Positions 1 through 7,662 of a stretch of 64,000 bases of DNA are shown here, piece by piece. Numbering within the stretch: the stretch's first letter is position 1; each line of letters opens with the position of its first letter. The translations under genes were made by a program, and so were the position numbers. Below the pieces are notes generated by a model that did not search any database, was not told the DNA's origin, and was given only the letters and a program-made list of their open reading frames with translations. Origin of the DNA: Myxacorys chilensis ATA2-1-KO14 (GTDB lineage Bacteria; Cyanobacteriota; Cyanobacteriia; Leptolyngbyales; Leptolyngbyaceae); assembly GCA_019359275.1 (NCBI GenBank), contig JAHHHP010000009.1, positions 1 to 64,000 of the forward strand. Direction: 5' to 3'.

Positions 1-2
1 CG

Positions 3-104
3 GCAAAAGGGGGCACTCGTGCCAAGCGGCTGAAGGCAGGGTGGGATGATCATTACCTCACTAAGGTTTTGTCTCAGCCTTCTAAACCTTCCCGCAAATT
101 ATGA
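3..104 (+). CDS. C-terminal end of an unidentified protein (partial)
   Basis: The frame is open from the window edge to a TGA at 102-104 and gives about 33 residues ending in SQPSKPSRKL. The tail is basic and contains KRLKAGWDDHYL. I do not recognise the family, and chance openness over 100 bases is quite possible. It would be the end of a gene that starts before the window. Confidence 0.25.
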   Translation, partial: AKGGTRAKRLKAGWDDHYLTKVLSQPSKPSRKL

Positions 105-235
105 AGAAACGTATGCGTTCGCCCTAGAAAAGAGAGGGGATGAGGAAAGACTTAACTTCTAATTTTTGCTGTTCATTTATCAACCGGCTCTAATTCTACT
201 GGTCTGGCAAGCTATCTCATGTACATGGGTTGTGT

Positions 236-294
236 CACAAAAATGAGAAGGTGGAAAGGATGATGCCCTTTGACATCATCCTTTCCACCTTCTC
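236..294 (-). terminator. Rho-independent terminator of the minus-strand VOC gene
   Basis: A perfect 21-bp inverted repeat (arms 245-265 and 274-294) encloses an 8-base loop. Reading the minus strand, the stem is followed at once by ATTTTTG. It lies about 50 bases past the stop codon of the minus-strand gene that ends at 347, which is where a terminator is expected. On the plus strand no T-run follows the stem, so the signal is directional. Confidence 0.75.
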
Positions 295-346
295 CATCCT
301 CCTTTAAATAGTTCAGCGTGCCTGGATTTCTGTTGCATTTGGATGG

Positions 347-766
347 TTAGGTGGACTGATCGCAGTTAATCATCCACGGGGTACCAAATTGATCAACTAG
401 CATTCCAAAACGGTAAGCCCAAAAGGTCTGCTGAAGCGACATTTGCACCTTTCCATTTTCTGCCAATGTGCGAAAGATGCGCTCTGCTTCTGCCGAATCG
501 TTTAGGTTAATCGATACCGAAAATCCTTTTGCTTCTTCGTAGTATTCGGGTGGGCTATCAGAACCCATCAATTCTTGGTCACCAACCGTCAGGCTAGTAT
601 GCATAACTTTGCTGCGCCATTCTGGTGGTGTCTGTTCGACCACTGCTGGCTCCGGTGCTTCTCCGTAAGTCATCATCGCTGTGATTTTTCCACCCAAGCA
701 TTGCTCATAGAACTTAAACGCTGTCTCACATTGACCGTTAAACATCAAGTAGGGGTTCAATTTCAT
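347..766 (-). CDS. VOC family protein, PhnB-like
   Basis: A 139-residue protein of the glyoxalase/bleomycin-resistance (VOC) superfamily, PhnB-like branch. It begins with the typical LNPYLMFNGQCETAFKFYE and has the family's MTYGE and MVDQFGTPWMI blocks near the end. Members are small cytosolic proteins with a paired beta-alpha-beta-beta-beta fold. Most PhnB-like members have no assigned substrate, and the name 3-demethylubiquinone methyltransferase sometimes attached to them is unreliable. The start is supported by AAGGAG a few bases upstream. It is monocistronic and ends at a strong terminator. A second PhnB-like gene lies about 450 bases upstream, and the two are clearly divergent in sequence. 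Confidence 0.9.
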   Translation of the reverse strand: MKLNPYLMFNGQCETAFKFYEQCLGGKITAMMTYGEAPEPAVVEQTPPEWRSKVMHTSLTVGDQELMGSDSPPEYYEEAKGFSVSINLNDSAEAERIFRTLAENGKVQMSLQQTFWAYRFGMLVDQFGTPWMINCDQST

Positions 767-932
767 GGTGTACTCCTTGAATGAAGGACTAAGGAACGTG
801 ATCAGTACAGATTGTTACTCCCTGGACAAAACTGCCCAAGAAGCTAGGAACCGCGTGACGTAATGAGGCTATTCAGAACCTTGAGGCTCAAAACCTTGAG
901 TCAGTACAATAGTACTATATTTTATCTGTTAA

Positions 933-1109
933 CTAGAAAAATCTATCTTGAGAAAGACCACAAAGCGCGTTGAAATTGCTGTGAGTCATCCCTAGACGGC
1001 TCGATATTCCAGTTAAAGCTTGTTCGGCCGCGCGCAGGCGACCATCACTCTCGCAAAGTCTGAGCAGTTCTATGAATGATGTATTAGAGGATGCATGAGT
1101 GCGGCTTTG
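933..1109 (-). pseudogene. Relic of a helix-turn-helix gene
   Basis: Within the gene-free stretch 785-1220 the minus strand is open for 58 codons and reads like real protein: FIELLRLCESDGRLRAAEQA, later RLGMTHSNFNALCGLSQD, then a TAG. The second block resembles the recognition-helix region of an HTH regulator. There is no convincing start codon and an in-frame TAG stands just upstream, so if it was a gene only a fragment survives. The rest of 785-1220 shows only a short direct repeat (CCTTGAG twice near 880-900). Confidence 0.25.
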
Positions 1110-1220
1110 CTAATTAGCGAAAAAGACACACAACAGGATTTGAAGTTTGGAGATGGCGAATCTCGGTCAGTGAAGATTGCCAAGCATCATGACGGTCATC
1201 AACATCAGTGATCGGTGCGT

Positions 1221-1718
1221 TCACAAGTTGATCGATTGCTTTAGCTCATTAATGTCAATCTTTTTCATCTGAAGCATTGCTTCCGTGGCTTGCTGAGATT
1301 TTTCAGAATTGGAATCGTTGAGCATTTCTGGCAAGATGGTGGGAACAACTTGCCATGAAACACCGTATTTGTCCTTCAGCCAGCCACACTGCTGTGCCTT
1401 TTCGTCCCCACCTTCAGTTAGCTTTTCCCAGTAATAGTCCACTTCTTCCTGGGTCTCGCACATAATTTGCAACGAGATGGCTTCGTTGAATTTGAAGGTC
1501 GGACCACCGTTGAGCGCAGTAAATGCTTGCCCATTCAGTTCAAATGCCACTGTCATGACTGTCCCCGCTGGTTTTCCGTGGACTTCGTATCCAGCTTCTC
1601 CGTACCGAGAAATGTTCACAACTTTTGAGTCCTTGAAGATAGTGGTATAGAACTCAACGGCTTCCTCGGCTTGATCATCAAACCACAAACATGGAGTGAT
1701 TTTTTGAACGACTTGCAT
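1221..1718 (-). CDS. VOC family protein, PhnB-like (second copy)
   Basis: A 165-residue PhnB-like VOC protein. It starts MQVVQKITPCLWFDDQAEEA and carries the family blocks FYTTIFKDSKV, SRYGEAG and DKYGVSWQVVP. The open frame runs further upstream to 1874, but the start at 1718 is preferred: AGGAGAAAT precedes it, and the extra 52 residues match nothing in the family and would overlap the upstream gene. It lies 107 bases downstream of the SRPBCC gene on the same strand. Together with the ArsR gene it probably forms a three-gene unit (ArsR-SRPBCC-VOC), an arrangement common in bacteria. Its substrate is unknown. Confidence 0.9.
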   Translation of the reverse strand: MQVVQKITPCLWFDDQAEEAVEFYTTIFKDSKVVNISRYGEAGYEVHGKPAGTVMTVAFELNGQAFTALNGGPTFKFNEAISLQIMCETQEEVDYYWEKLTEGGDEKAQQCGWLKDKYGVSWQVVPTILPEMLNDSNSEKSQQATEAMLQMKKIDINELKQSINL

Positions 1719-1825
1719 GGTATTTCTCCTTACTAGTTTTAAGCGATCGCATGGCAAACTGAACTGGATGATGCTCCAATTTATCCAACCTGAATTCATC
1801 CTGAACTCTTTGTTTCTAGCGCCTT

Positions 1826-2323
1826 CTACAGCGTTGCTAAGTATTCGTCCAAGCAATCGAAACTGGAGTTCCATCCAGCAACAACACCCATTTCTTCGTG
1901 CTTGCGCCGATCATCAGCAGACTCATGCACAATTTGGAGCGTCAGTTTCGTCTTGCCGTCTAACTCTTCAAACAGTGCTGTTACCACCATGCCCTGCGGC
2001 AGATCTGCGTCCATCACTTTATCGAAGCCTTCACCAAATTCATCAGTGGTAACGATGCGTTCAGGAGGAACAATCTCACGAAAAACGCCTTTACCCGGAT
2101 ACTCTGTGCCGTCAGGGCCGACCATGACATAACGAGATCGCCCACCCGGACGCAGATCTAGTTCAAGCACACGAGTTGTAAACCCTTTGGGTCCCCACCA
2201 CTGCTCAATGTGTTTTGGGTCTGTCCATACTTTAAACACTAGCTCTCGCGGTGCGTTGAAGATACGAGTGATAGTAATTGTGCGATCGCTTTCTGTACCC
2301 GTAGAGCCAGTTTGTTTCACCAT
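1826..2323 (-). CDS. SRPBCC/AHSA1 domain protein
   Basis: A 165-residue protein of the Bet v1-like SRPBCC superfamily, AHSA1 branch. It has the hallmark TRIFNAPRELVFKVWTDPKH at about residues 18-37, then WWGPKGF, GGRSRYVMVGPDG and a C-terminal GWNSSFDCLDEYL. The fold is a hydrophobic-pocket lipid or small-molecule binder, and most bacterial members have no known ligand. AAGGAG precedes the ATG. The gene sits 59 bases downstream of the ArsR-type regulator, a pairing seen very often for this family, which suggests cotranscription and control by that regulator. Confidence 0.92.
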   Translation of the reverse strand: MVKQTGSTGTESDRTITITRIFNAPRELVFKVWTDPKHIEQWWGPKGFTTRVLELDLRPGGRSRYVMVGPDGTEYPGKGVFREIVPPERIVTTDEFGEGFDKVMDADLPQGMVVTALFEELDGKTKLTLQIVHESADDRRKHEEMGVVAGWNSSFDCLDEYLATL

Positions 2324-2382
2324 TGTGTTTCTCCTTGAAGTAGAGCGGTGGCGTTATTCTGTGCGATCGCGCGCATCGTAAT

Positions 2383-2739
2383 CTATGTCTTATGCTTGCG
2401 ACCTTTTTTCTTTTCCTCTGCTTGTAATTCCTGAAGATAGTCGTCCAGGCGATCAAGACTCTGTTCCCAGAATTGGCGGTATTGGGTAAGCCAATGATCC
2501 ACATCTTTAAGTGGTTCTGCCGCCAAACGGCAGGGTCGCCATTGCGCCTCTCGACTCCGGGTAACTAATCCTGCACGCTCTAGCACCTTGAGATGCTTAG
2601 AAATCGCAGGTAGACTCATGGCAAAGGGTTGAGCCAGCTCAGTTACGGAGGCTTCACCTTGAGCCAGATGAGCCAAGATAGCACGTCGGGTCGGATCAGC
2701 CAGGGCAGCAAAGGTAACGCTTAATTGATCAGTGGACAT
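2383..2739 (-). CDS. ArsR family winged-helix repressor
   Basis: A 118-residue winged-helix regulator. It has LADPTRRAILAHLAQGEASV at residues 11-30, followed by the recognition helix MSLPAISKHLKVLERAGLV and REAQWRPCRL. No ELCVCDL-type metal-binding cysteine motif is present in helix 3, so it is unlikely to sense arsenic or cadmium. It belongs to the group that accompanies SRPBCC genes and probably represses its own operon. The tail is very basic (EKKKGRKHKT). There is no clear ribosome binding site in front of the ATG. The short spacer upstream (2740-2895) would contain its promoter. Confidence 0.92.
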   Translation of the reverse strand: MSTDQLSVTFAALADPTRRAILAHLAQGEASVTELAQPFAMSLPAISKHLKVLERAGLVTRSREAQWRPCRLAAEPLKDVDHWLTQYRQFWEQSLDRLDDYLQELQAEEKKKGRKHKT

Positions 2740-2830
2740 TTAGGGTGGGAAAGAGTATCTAACTGCGCAGTTAATTAACTATTAGGTTAAACGTACTATT
2801 CAAGGATGTCAAGGGGTAATTGGGAGGCTC

Positions 2831-2882
2831 TTTGTCATTGCTGTATTTGCAAATGACCAATGACAAAGGACAACTGACAATT
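2831..2882. repeat. Inverted repeat and short heptad-like repeats
   Basis: TTTGTCATTG at 2831-2840 pairs perfectly with CAATGACAAA at 2858-2867. The right side continues as degenerate copies of an ATGACAA-like heptad (AATGACCAATGACAAAGG, then CAACTGACAA). Such short tandem repeats are common between cyanobacterial genes. It lies between the ArsR promoter and the 3' end of the DUF1772 gene. No T-run follows on either strand, so a terminator role is not clear. Confidence 0.5.
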
Positions 2883-2895
2883 TTGCTGGATTGAA

Positions 2896-3384
2896 TTATT
2901 TACTGATCGCCAGCGTAAACAATGCGGCGGCTGCCAGTGCTGCGATCGTCCGCACATGGTTCCAGAACGTCCAGTTCGCCAGGTATTTGGCCCAGAGGTT
3001 TGCGCCTTCTGTGCTGTTAGGTTTAGCAATTGCTAATGCATCGTTGAGTGGGACGTTAAAGGCGATCGTGACCCCAAAAGTACCAATCAGATAGAGTAAA
3101 CTGCCGACGAGCAAATAAGCAGCACTAGGGTAGTGCCACTTAATCAGCGAAAAGACAATTAGAATCATGCAGGTTATGCTCGTGCCCAGAAACGCAGTCA
3201 TAAACCAAGGGTTAATCACCGTGATATTGATGGATTGCATGGCAGCAATGCCTTGTGCTGGTGGCTGTTGAGCTAAAGCTTTCATAACAAAGGTCGAGAA
3301 GGCGAAAAAAACTCCAGCAATCAGCCCACAACCAAGTGCTGCAATCAGTTTCAGTGAGAAAGATAAGTAGTCAACCGTTGCCAT
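2896..3384 (-). CDS. DUF1772 membrane protein
   Basis: A 162-residue integral membrane protein with about four predicted hydrophobic segments (roughly residues 8-30, 54-78, 84-106 and 140-160). The features GVFFAFSTFVMKAL near the start, MQSINITVINPWFM in the middle and an N-P-L/N-D-A-L region (FNVPLNDALA) are typical of DUF1772, a family that includes fungal anthrone oxygenase-like proteins. The bacterial function is unknown. AGGAGG precedes the ATG. It starts 27 bases after the azoreductase stop on the same strand, so the two probably share a transcript. Confidence 0.88.
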   Translation of the reverse strand: MATVDYLSFSLKLIAALGCGLIAGVFFAFSTFVMKALAQQPPAQGIAAMQSINITVINPWFMTAFLGTSITCMILIVFSLIKWHYPSAAYLLVGSLLYLIGTFGVTIAFNVPLNDALAIAKPNSTEGANLWAKYLANWTFWNHVRTIAALAAAALFTLAISK

Positions 3385-3411
3385 ACAACCTCCTGCGAAT
3401 TACTGCTCAAT

Positions 3412-4044
3412 TTATGTAGCAATTAGCTCAGTGATTTTGGTACGAGCATTTGTAATCGAATCTGCTAACTTTTGTCCGCCATACTCATCATTCTCTACAT
3501 GAACAAAGGTAATATCCGTAATACCCATAAATCCGAAGACGGTTAAGAGATAGGGATCGTGGTGGTTCATCTTTTCGTAACGTCCACCAGGTTGAAACCC
3601 AGAATCTCCCCGTGCTTCGATAATAAACATTTTCTTGCCTAGCACTAGCGGCTTATAAGCATTGACAACATTGTTGGGTTCAAAGTCAACTGTTCGTCCG
3701 ATCCGCACAATCTGATCGATATACGCTTTGAATCCACTAGGGACGCTGAAGTTGTACATTGGAACACCAATGATATAGATATCAGCGGCTAAGAATTCGT
3801 CTACAAGTTGATCGCTGAGACGAATGGCTTCTTGAAGTTGTGGAGTATGCTGATCGGGTGGTGAAAAAGCAGCCGCAATCCAAGATTCATCGACATGAGG
3901 AATTGGATTGCGTCCAACATCTCGGTAAGCGATCGTATCGTTGGGATGCTGCTGTTTCCACTGTTCGACAAACTCACGAGTCATGCGGCGAGAATGGGAG
4001 CGCTCCCCACGTGGACTTGCATCAATGTGCAGTAGATGTGCCAT
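3412..4044 (-). CDS. azoR: FMN-dependent NADH-azoreductase
   Basis: A 210-residue flavodoxin-fold quinone/azo reductase of the AzoR (AcpD) family, normally a cytosolic homodimer using FMN and NAD(P)H to reduce quinones and azo compounds by two electrons. Visible features are IDASPRGERSHSRRMTREF near the N-terminus (phosphate-binding loop for FMN), the substrate/flavin loop VPMYNFSVPSGFKAYIDQI at about residues 95-113, and RGDSGFQPGG. Length is normal for the family. AGGAGG precedes the ATG. It is followed by the DUF1772 gene and faces the AraC-type regulator across a short divergent promoter region, so regulation by that protein is likely. Confidence 0.93.
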   Translation of the reverse strand: MAHLLHIDASPRGERSHSRRMTREFVEQWKQQHPNDTIAYRDVGRNPIPHVDESWIAAAFSPPDQHTPQLQEAIRLSDQLVDEFLAADIYIIGVPMYNFSVPSGFKAYIDQIVRIGRTVDFEPNNVVNAYKPLVLGKKMFIIEARGDSGFQPGGRYEKMNHHDPYLLTVFGFMGITDITFVHVENDEYGGQKLADSITNARTKITELIAT

Positions 4045-4221
4045 TGTTCCTCCTGGCTGACAAATTGATTTCTAAAGACATTGTTAGCTTAGAAAAATGC
4101 TTTATCCTCCAGCTATCTGATTCTTGTGGCACTATCAAATTCTTGGGATGAGTTTTTGCAATGCGAGTTAATATTTTGTAGAAATGCATACAATCAGAAC
4201 AAGACGAGTTGGGATGGCATT

Positions 4222-5094
4222 GTGGAGATTCCAGTAAACCATCAGGCTGAAACAAATTATCTGCCCATTTTGTCGAGTCAAAACCAGGGCTGGGAAAATA
4301 TTCTAGTTAACCAATTTCGCCATCCACCTGGTGAGGCAACGTGCCATTTTAGCGATGAACACGCAATTTGTCTATCACTGGCAGCTCGTCCCGTTCGTTC
4401 TCTGCATATCAGAGGAGGCAAGACGCATATGGGACTGTATGGGAAAGGCGATATGTCCATCACACCGGCTCAAGTGCCACTTTTTGCCCGCTGGGAGGAT
4501 GAGGATCACTTTTTAGAGATTCGGATTGCCGCTCACTTTGTCGAAAGTGTCGCTAGAGAAACTCTGGACAAAAATCCCGACCAACTTGAACTACTTTCTG
4601 AGTTTCGGATGCGCGATCCACAGCTTGAAGCGATCGCTATGATGTTACTGGCTGAACTCCAACAAGAAAACCTAGGCAGCAGGCTCTATATTGAATCGCT
4701 CTCAAATGTCCTGGCAGTGCATTTGCTCCGACAATATGCGACTGCAAAACCTCATGTGCCTATTTATGAAGGTGGCTTGTCTCAGCGTCAACTGGTGCAA
4801 GTGTTGGACTACATCAACGACCATTTAGATCAGGAAATTAAACTAGCAGATCTAGCTGCATTGCTGGATATAAGCCAATTTCATTTTTGTCATTTGTTTA
4901 AGCAAGCGATCGCTACAACTCCCTATCAATATCTGCTTCAGCAACGCATCGAACGAGCAAAACAATTGTTAAAGCAAACCGATCAATCAATTATGGAGAT
5001 TGCTTTCCAGTGTGGCTTTAACAGTCACAGTCATTTGAGTAAGCAGTTTCGCCAACTTACGGGCATGACCCCAACAGCTTACAGAGCAAATTAA
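4222..5094 (+). CDS. AraC family transcriptional regulator
   Basis: An N-terminal sensing domain is followed by two helix-turn-helix motifs. The first lies in IKLADLAALLDISQFHFCHL; the second (MEIAFQCGFNSHSHLSKQFR) is followed by LTGMTPTAYR, the standard AraC C-terminus. The frame is open from a GTG at 4126 (322 residues). The GTG at 4222 gives 290 residues, the usual length of this cyanobacterial subfamily, which begins near PVNHQAETNYLPILSSQNQG, so I prefer it. Neither start has a strong ribosome binding site. The gene is divergent from the azoreductase-DUF1772 pair and probably controls it. The effector is unknown. Confidence 0.88.
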   Translation: MEIPVNHQAETNYLPILSSQNQGWENILVNQFRHPPGEATCHFSDEHAICLSLAARPVRSLHIRGGKTHMGLYGKGDMSITPAQVPLFARWEDEDHFLEIRIAAHFVESVARETLDKNPDQLELLSEFRMRDPQLEAIAMMLLAELQQENLGSRLYIESLSNVLAVHLLRQYATAKPHVPIYEGGLSQRQLVQVLDYINDHLDQEIKLADLAALLDISQFHFCHLFKQAIATTPYQYLLQQRIERAKQLLKQTDQSIMEIAFQCGFNSHSHLSKQFRQLTGMTPTAYRAN

Positions 5095-5317
5095 ACAACC
5101 TTGCCTTTGTAGCTTACGTGGGTTAGCGGCAAAGTTGTGTGGCGGCAGATAACTTTACAACTCTAGAAGCAGCTTTCTAATCCCTGCTGCTATGCAGTGT
5201 TAGGCAACTCTAAACTAAAGGGTTGAAGTAATTAAAAATACTAGTTTTTTTGTACTAAAATAATAGTAAACGAACATCAGTCTTGTAAATTCTCCTATTT
5301 TATAGGTTCTGCTTCCT

Positions 5318-7063
5318 GTGCAAAAGAAGACTCATACAGAGATCTCATCTAGCTTTTCGGCTGAGGGTTACAGGCTGCTCAGCCAGTACGAAGACGCCCA
5401 TAGTAAAATGCATGCTGTCTGTCCTGTTGGGCATAAAGTATTAATGAGATGGAGCGGTTTTAAGTCTGGGAAGCGATGTCCCGAATGCGCAAAGCTTATA
5501 AGAGCAGACAAACGTCGAACACCTGAAAGTGTTGTAAGAAAAGCCTTTGAGGATGCAGGCTACCAGCTATTGGCAGAACGCTATCAAGACAATCTGACTC
5601 GAATGGACTGTCTCTGCCCTGAAGGGCATCAGATCAAAATGGATTGGGCATCGTTTAAAAATGGAGTTCGGTGTAATGAATGTGCAAAAGTGAAGCGAGG
5701 AAAAACCAGGAAACAGAATACTGCTATTAAGGCTCATGCTGCTTTTGAAGCTGAGGAGTATCAATTATTAGATGAGTACACTGATGCTCATACTTTAATG
5801 CGCTTCATTTGTCCAAAGGGGCACAGACACGAAATAAGCTGGACAAATTTCGATTCAGGATATAGATGCGCTTACTGCGCCAACGCTGCACCTGTTACAC
5901 AGGCGCGAGTGCAGCAGTCTTTTGAGACTGAGGGATATCAATTATTAGATAAGTATAAAACAAAAAAAAAGCGGCTTCGTTTTATTTGCCCAGTAGGACA
6001 CAAATACTCAATATCTTGGGATAACTGGAATGCAGGACATCGGTGTGCTATTTGTACGGAAAGAGTTGTGACCCGCAAGTACGTCAAAGATGCTTTTGGG
6101 GCTGAAGGTTATACATTGTTAACTCAATACAACAAAAATAACACTGAGAAGTTAGATTTTATATGCTCAGAAGGACACGAACACAACATTACATGGGCTG
6201 ACTTTCGCTCAGGATGTAGATGTGCTGTTTGTAATAAACCATCTGTTGATCCTGAAATTGTTAGAGAGTTTTTTATTTCTGCTGGCTACACTCCTTTAGG
6301 AGAATATCAAAAATCTGCTGATAAGATTCCATACATTTGTCCTCAAGGTCATCGCCATTCAACTACCTGGTATTCATTCAAATGTGGATGTAGATGTCCA
6401 GAATGCAAAGGAAAAATTGTTCGACATGAAGACGTTGAGTTAGCATTTGCTGCTGATGGATATGAACTGCTGGATGAATACAAAAAATCATCTACGCATA
6501 TGAAATATATTTGTCCTGAAGGACATCAACACTCAATTGTTTGGAGCGCCTTTAAGCAAGGAGTGAGATGTCCGTATTGTGCTGGAATGAAGCCTAGCCA
6601 GGAACAACGAGCAATTAATCTAATAAAAAAGGGAGTTGCTGGGTTAATTTACATGTACTTAAAGCGACAAGAAGCTCAAAAACCATTTTCAATAACAACT
6701 TTTTCTGGGCAAGTGGCATCAGAGATTCATCAAGAATTAGGAGTACGTCCAAAAGGACATCATCTTGATCACATCATTCCTCAAAGTTTTTTTGATTTTA
6801 GGAGACAGGTTGAGATAGAAGCTTGTTGGAATATTGAGAATCTACGCTGGCTTCCAGCATACGAAAATGTTTCTAAAGGGAATCGGCTAACGAGCAAAGA
6901 TGTTGAGAAGTTTTCTTTAAACCAGCTTAAATTACTAGCTAAAGCATCACGGAAACCGAATATGCTTAACTCTTTTTTGATCTCTAAAAATGTTAGAGAT
7001 GAAAGAGATTTAAAAGATGATGGCTCTACCTCCAGCTTTATTCAACTACTTTTACCTCTTTAA
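5318..7063 (+). CDS. HNH endonuclease with seven zinc-finger repeats
   Basis: A 581-residue protein with seven tandem repeats of 58-65 residues. Each has a GY-LL-Y start, a C-P-x-G-H knuckle, a W-x-x-F/W-x-x-G-x-R-C-x-x-C end, and so a four-ligand CxxxH...CxxC zinc site. The first Cys of each repeat falls at residues 35, 100, 165, 224, 283, 341 and 399. An HNH nuclease domain follows: HHLDHIIPQSFFDF at 481-494, then CWNIENLRWLPAYENVSKGN at 503-522. The repeats resemble small DUF723/treble-clef modules found with phage and mobile nucleases, and they probably bind DNA. The start is a GTG; an in-frame TAG 13 bases upstream leaves no earlier choice. Base composition is more AT-rich than the neighbours, suggesting acquisition. 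No intron or intein host is visible. Confidence 0.85.
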   Translation: MQKKTHTEISSSFSAEGYRLLSQYEDAHSKMHAVCPVGHKVLMRWSGFKSGKRCPECAKLIRADKRRTPESVVRKAFEDAGYQLLAERYQDNLTRMDCLCPEGHQIKMDWASFKNGVRCNECAKVKRGKTRKQNTAIKAHAAFEAEEYQLLDEYTDAHTLMRFICPKGHRHEISWTNFDSGYRCAYCANAAPVTQARVQQSFETEGYQLLDKYKTKKKRLRFICPVGHKYSISWDNWNAGHRCAICTERVVTRKYVKDAFGAEGYTLLTQYNKNNTEKLDFICSEGHEHNITWADFRSGCRCAVCNKPSVDPEIVREFFISAGYTPLGEYQKSADKIPYICPQGHRHSTTWYSFKCGCRCPECKGKIVRHEDVELAFAADGYELLDEYKKSSTHMKYICPEGHQHSIVWSAFKQGVRCPYCAGMKPSQEQRAINLIKKGVAGLIYMYLKRQEAQKPFSITTFSGQVASEIHQELGVRPKGHHLDHIIPQSFFDFRRQVEIEACWNIENLRWLPAYENVSKGNRLTSKDVEKFSLNQLKLLAKASRKPNMLNSFLISKNVRDERDLKDDGSTSSFIQLLLPL

Positions 7064-7470
7064 AGTAGCCTCAGTCTAGAAGTTTAAGGTGGTCTCAGCC
7101 TAAATCTCTTTAGACTGCTTTTCTTTAAAGGCAATCAATTACCTAACTATCAAATCATTGGACTTTTTCCGTATATTTCCATAAACAATATGCAATGCGA
7201 GTCCACGCACTGTATAGCCGTTGGTAAAATCAGTTACAGGTTAAATTTCCTAACAGGTTTCCCGCATTCTTTACCTATTTTGTAGTATGATGTAGTATCA
7301 ATAGAGAAGTCGGTTTTCTAACCCTACGCATTCGATTCCATATCACTATATGGTTTTGTCCGGGCGCATGTGCGATGTGAAGCCGCTCTCCCTTCGGGGT
7401 AATCGCCACTGTCAATAATGAAGCCGTTAGCGGTCAACAAATTCACCTTACTTAATGAAAGGAATTGAGT
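7064..7470. other. Gene-free stretch downstream of the HNH gene
   Basis: There is no convincing open frame. Two similar pieces (CCTCAGTCTAGA and GGTCTCAGCCTAAA) stand just after the HNH gene. The part from 7320 is richer in GC than the part before it, which may mark a junction between pieces of different origin. It leads into the truncated DHFR-family start. Confidence 0.4.
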
Positions 7471-7545
7471 ATGCGTAAACTCAACTACTATGTCGCTTGC
7501 ACTGTTGATCACGTCATCGCTGGGAAGGATGATTCGTTTTATTGA
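7471..7545 (+). pseudogene. N-terminal relic of a dihydrofolate reductase family protein
   Basis: An ATG preceded by AAAGGAATTGAGT opens a 24-codon frame, MRKLNYYVACTVDHVIAGKD followed by DSFY and TGA. This matches the conserved first strand and loop of the RibD C-terminal/DHFR superfamily (in that family usually RKL-YYVA-S-DGFIA-DGS). The usual GF in the loop reads HV here and the frame then stops. Nothing downstream resembles the remaining 150 or so residues. It is therefore the leftover 5' end of a deleted gene with its ribosome binding site still present. Confidence 0.65.
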
Positions 7546-7662
7546 TCTAAACGGTGGTGTATTTCGACTGGTTTAGTGGATGACCGATGCAGTCCCACAG
7601 CAGTAAATCTCTAAGATTAATTATTAGAAAAGAAAGGCAGTGAGAAATTGAGAGGTTAGCGA

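Noticed and set aside
1719-1874. 52-residue N-terminal extension of the second VOC protein
   Set aside because: AGGAGAAAT sits directly before the inner ATG, the extension is not family-like and it would overlap the SRPBCC gene.
7320-7470. Integron attC site (GCCGTTAGCGG, TCTAACCC and inverted pieces)
   Set aside because: The core-site consensus GTTRRRY is not met and no integrase is nearby.
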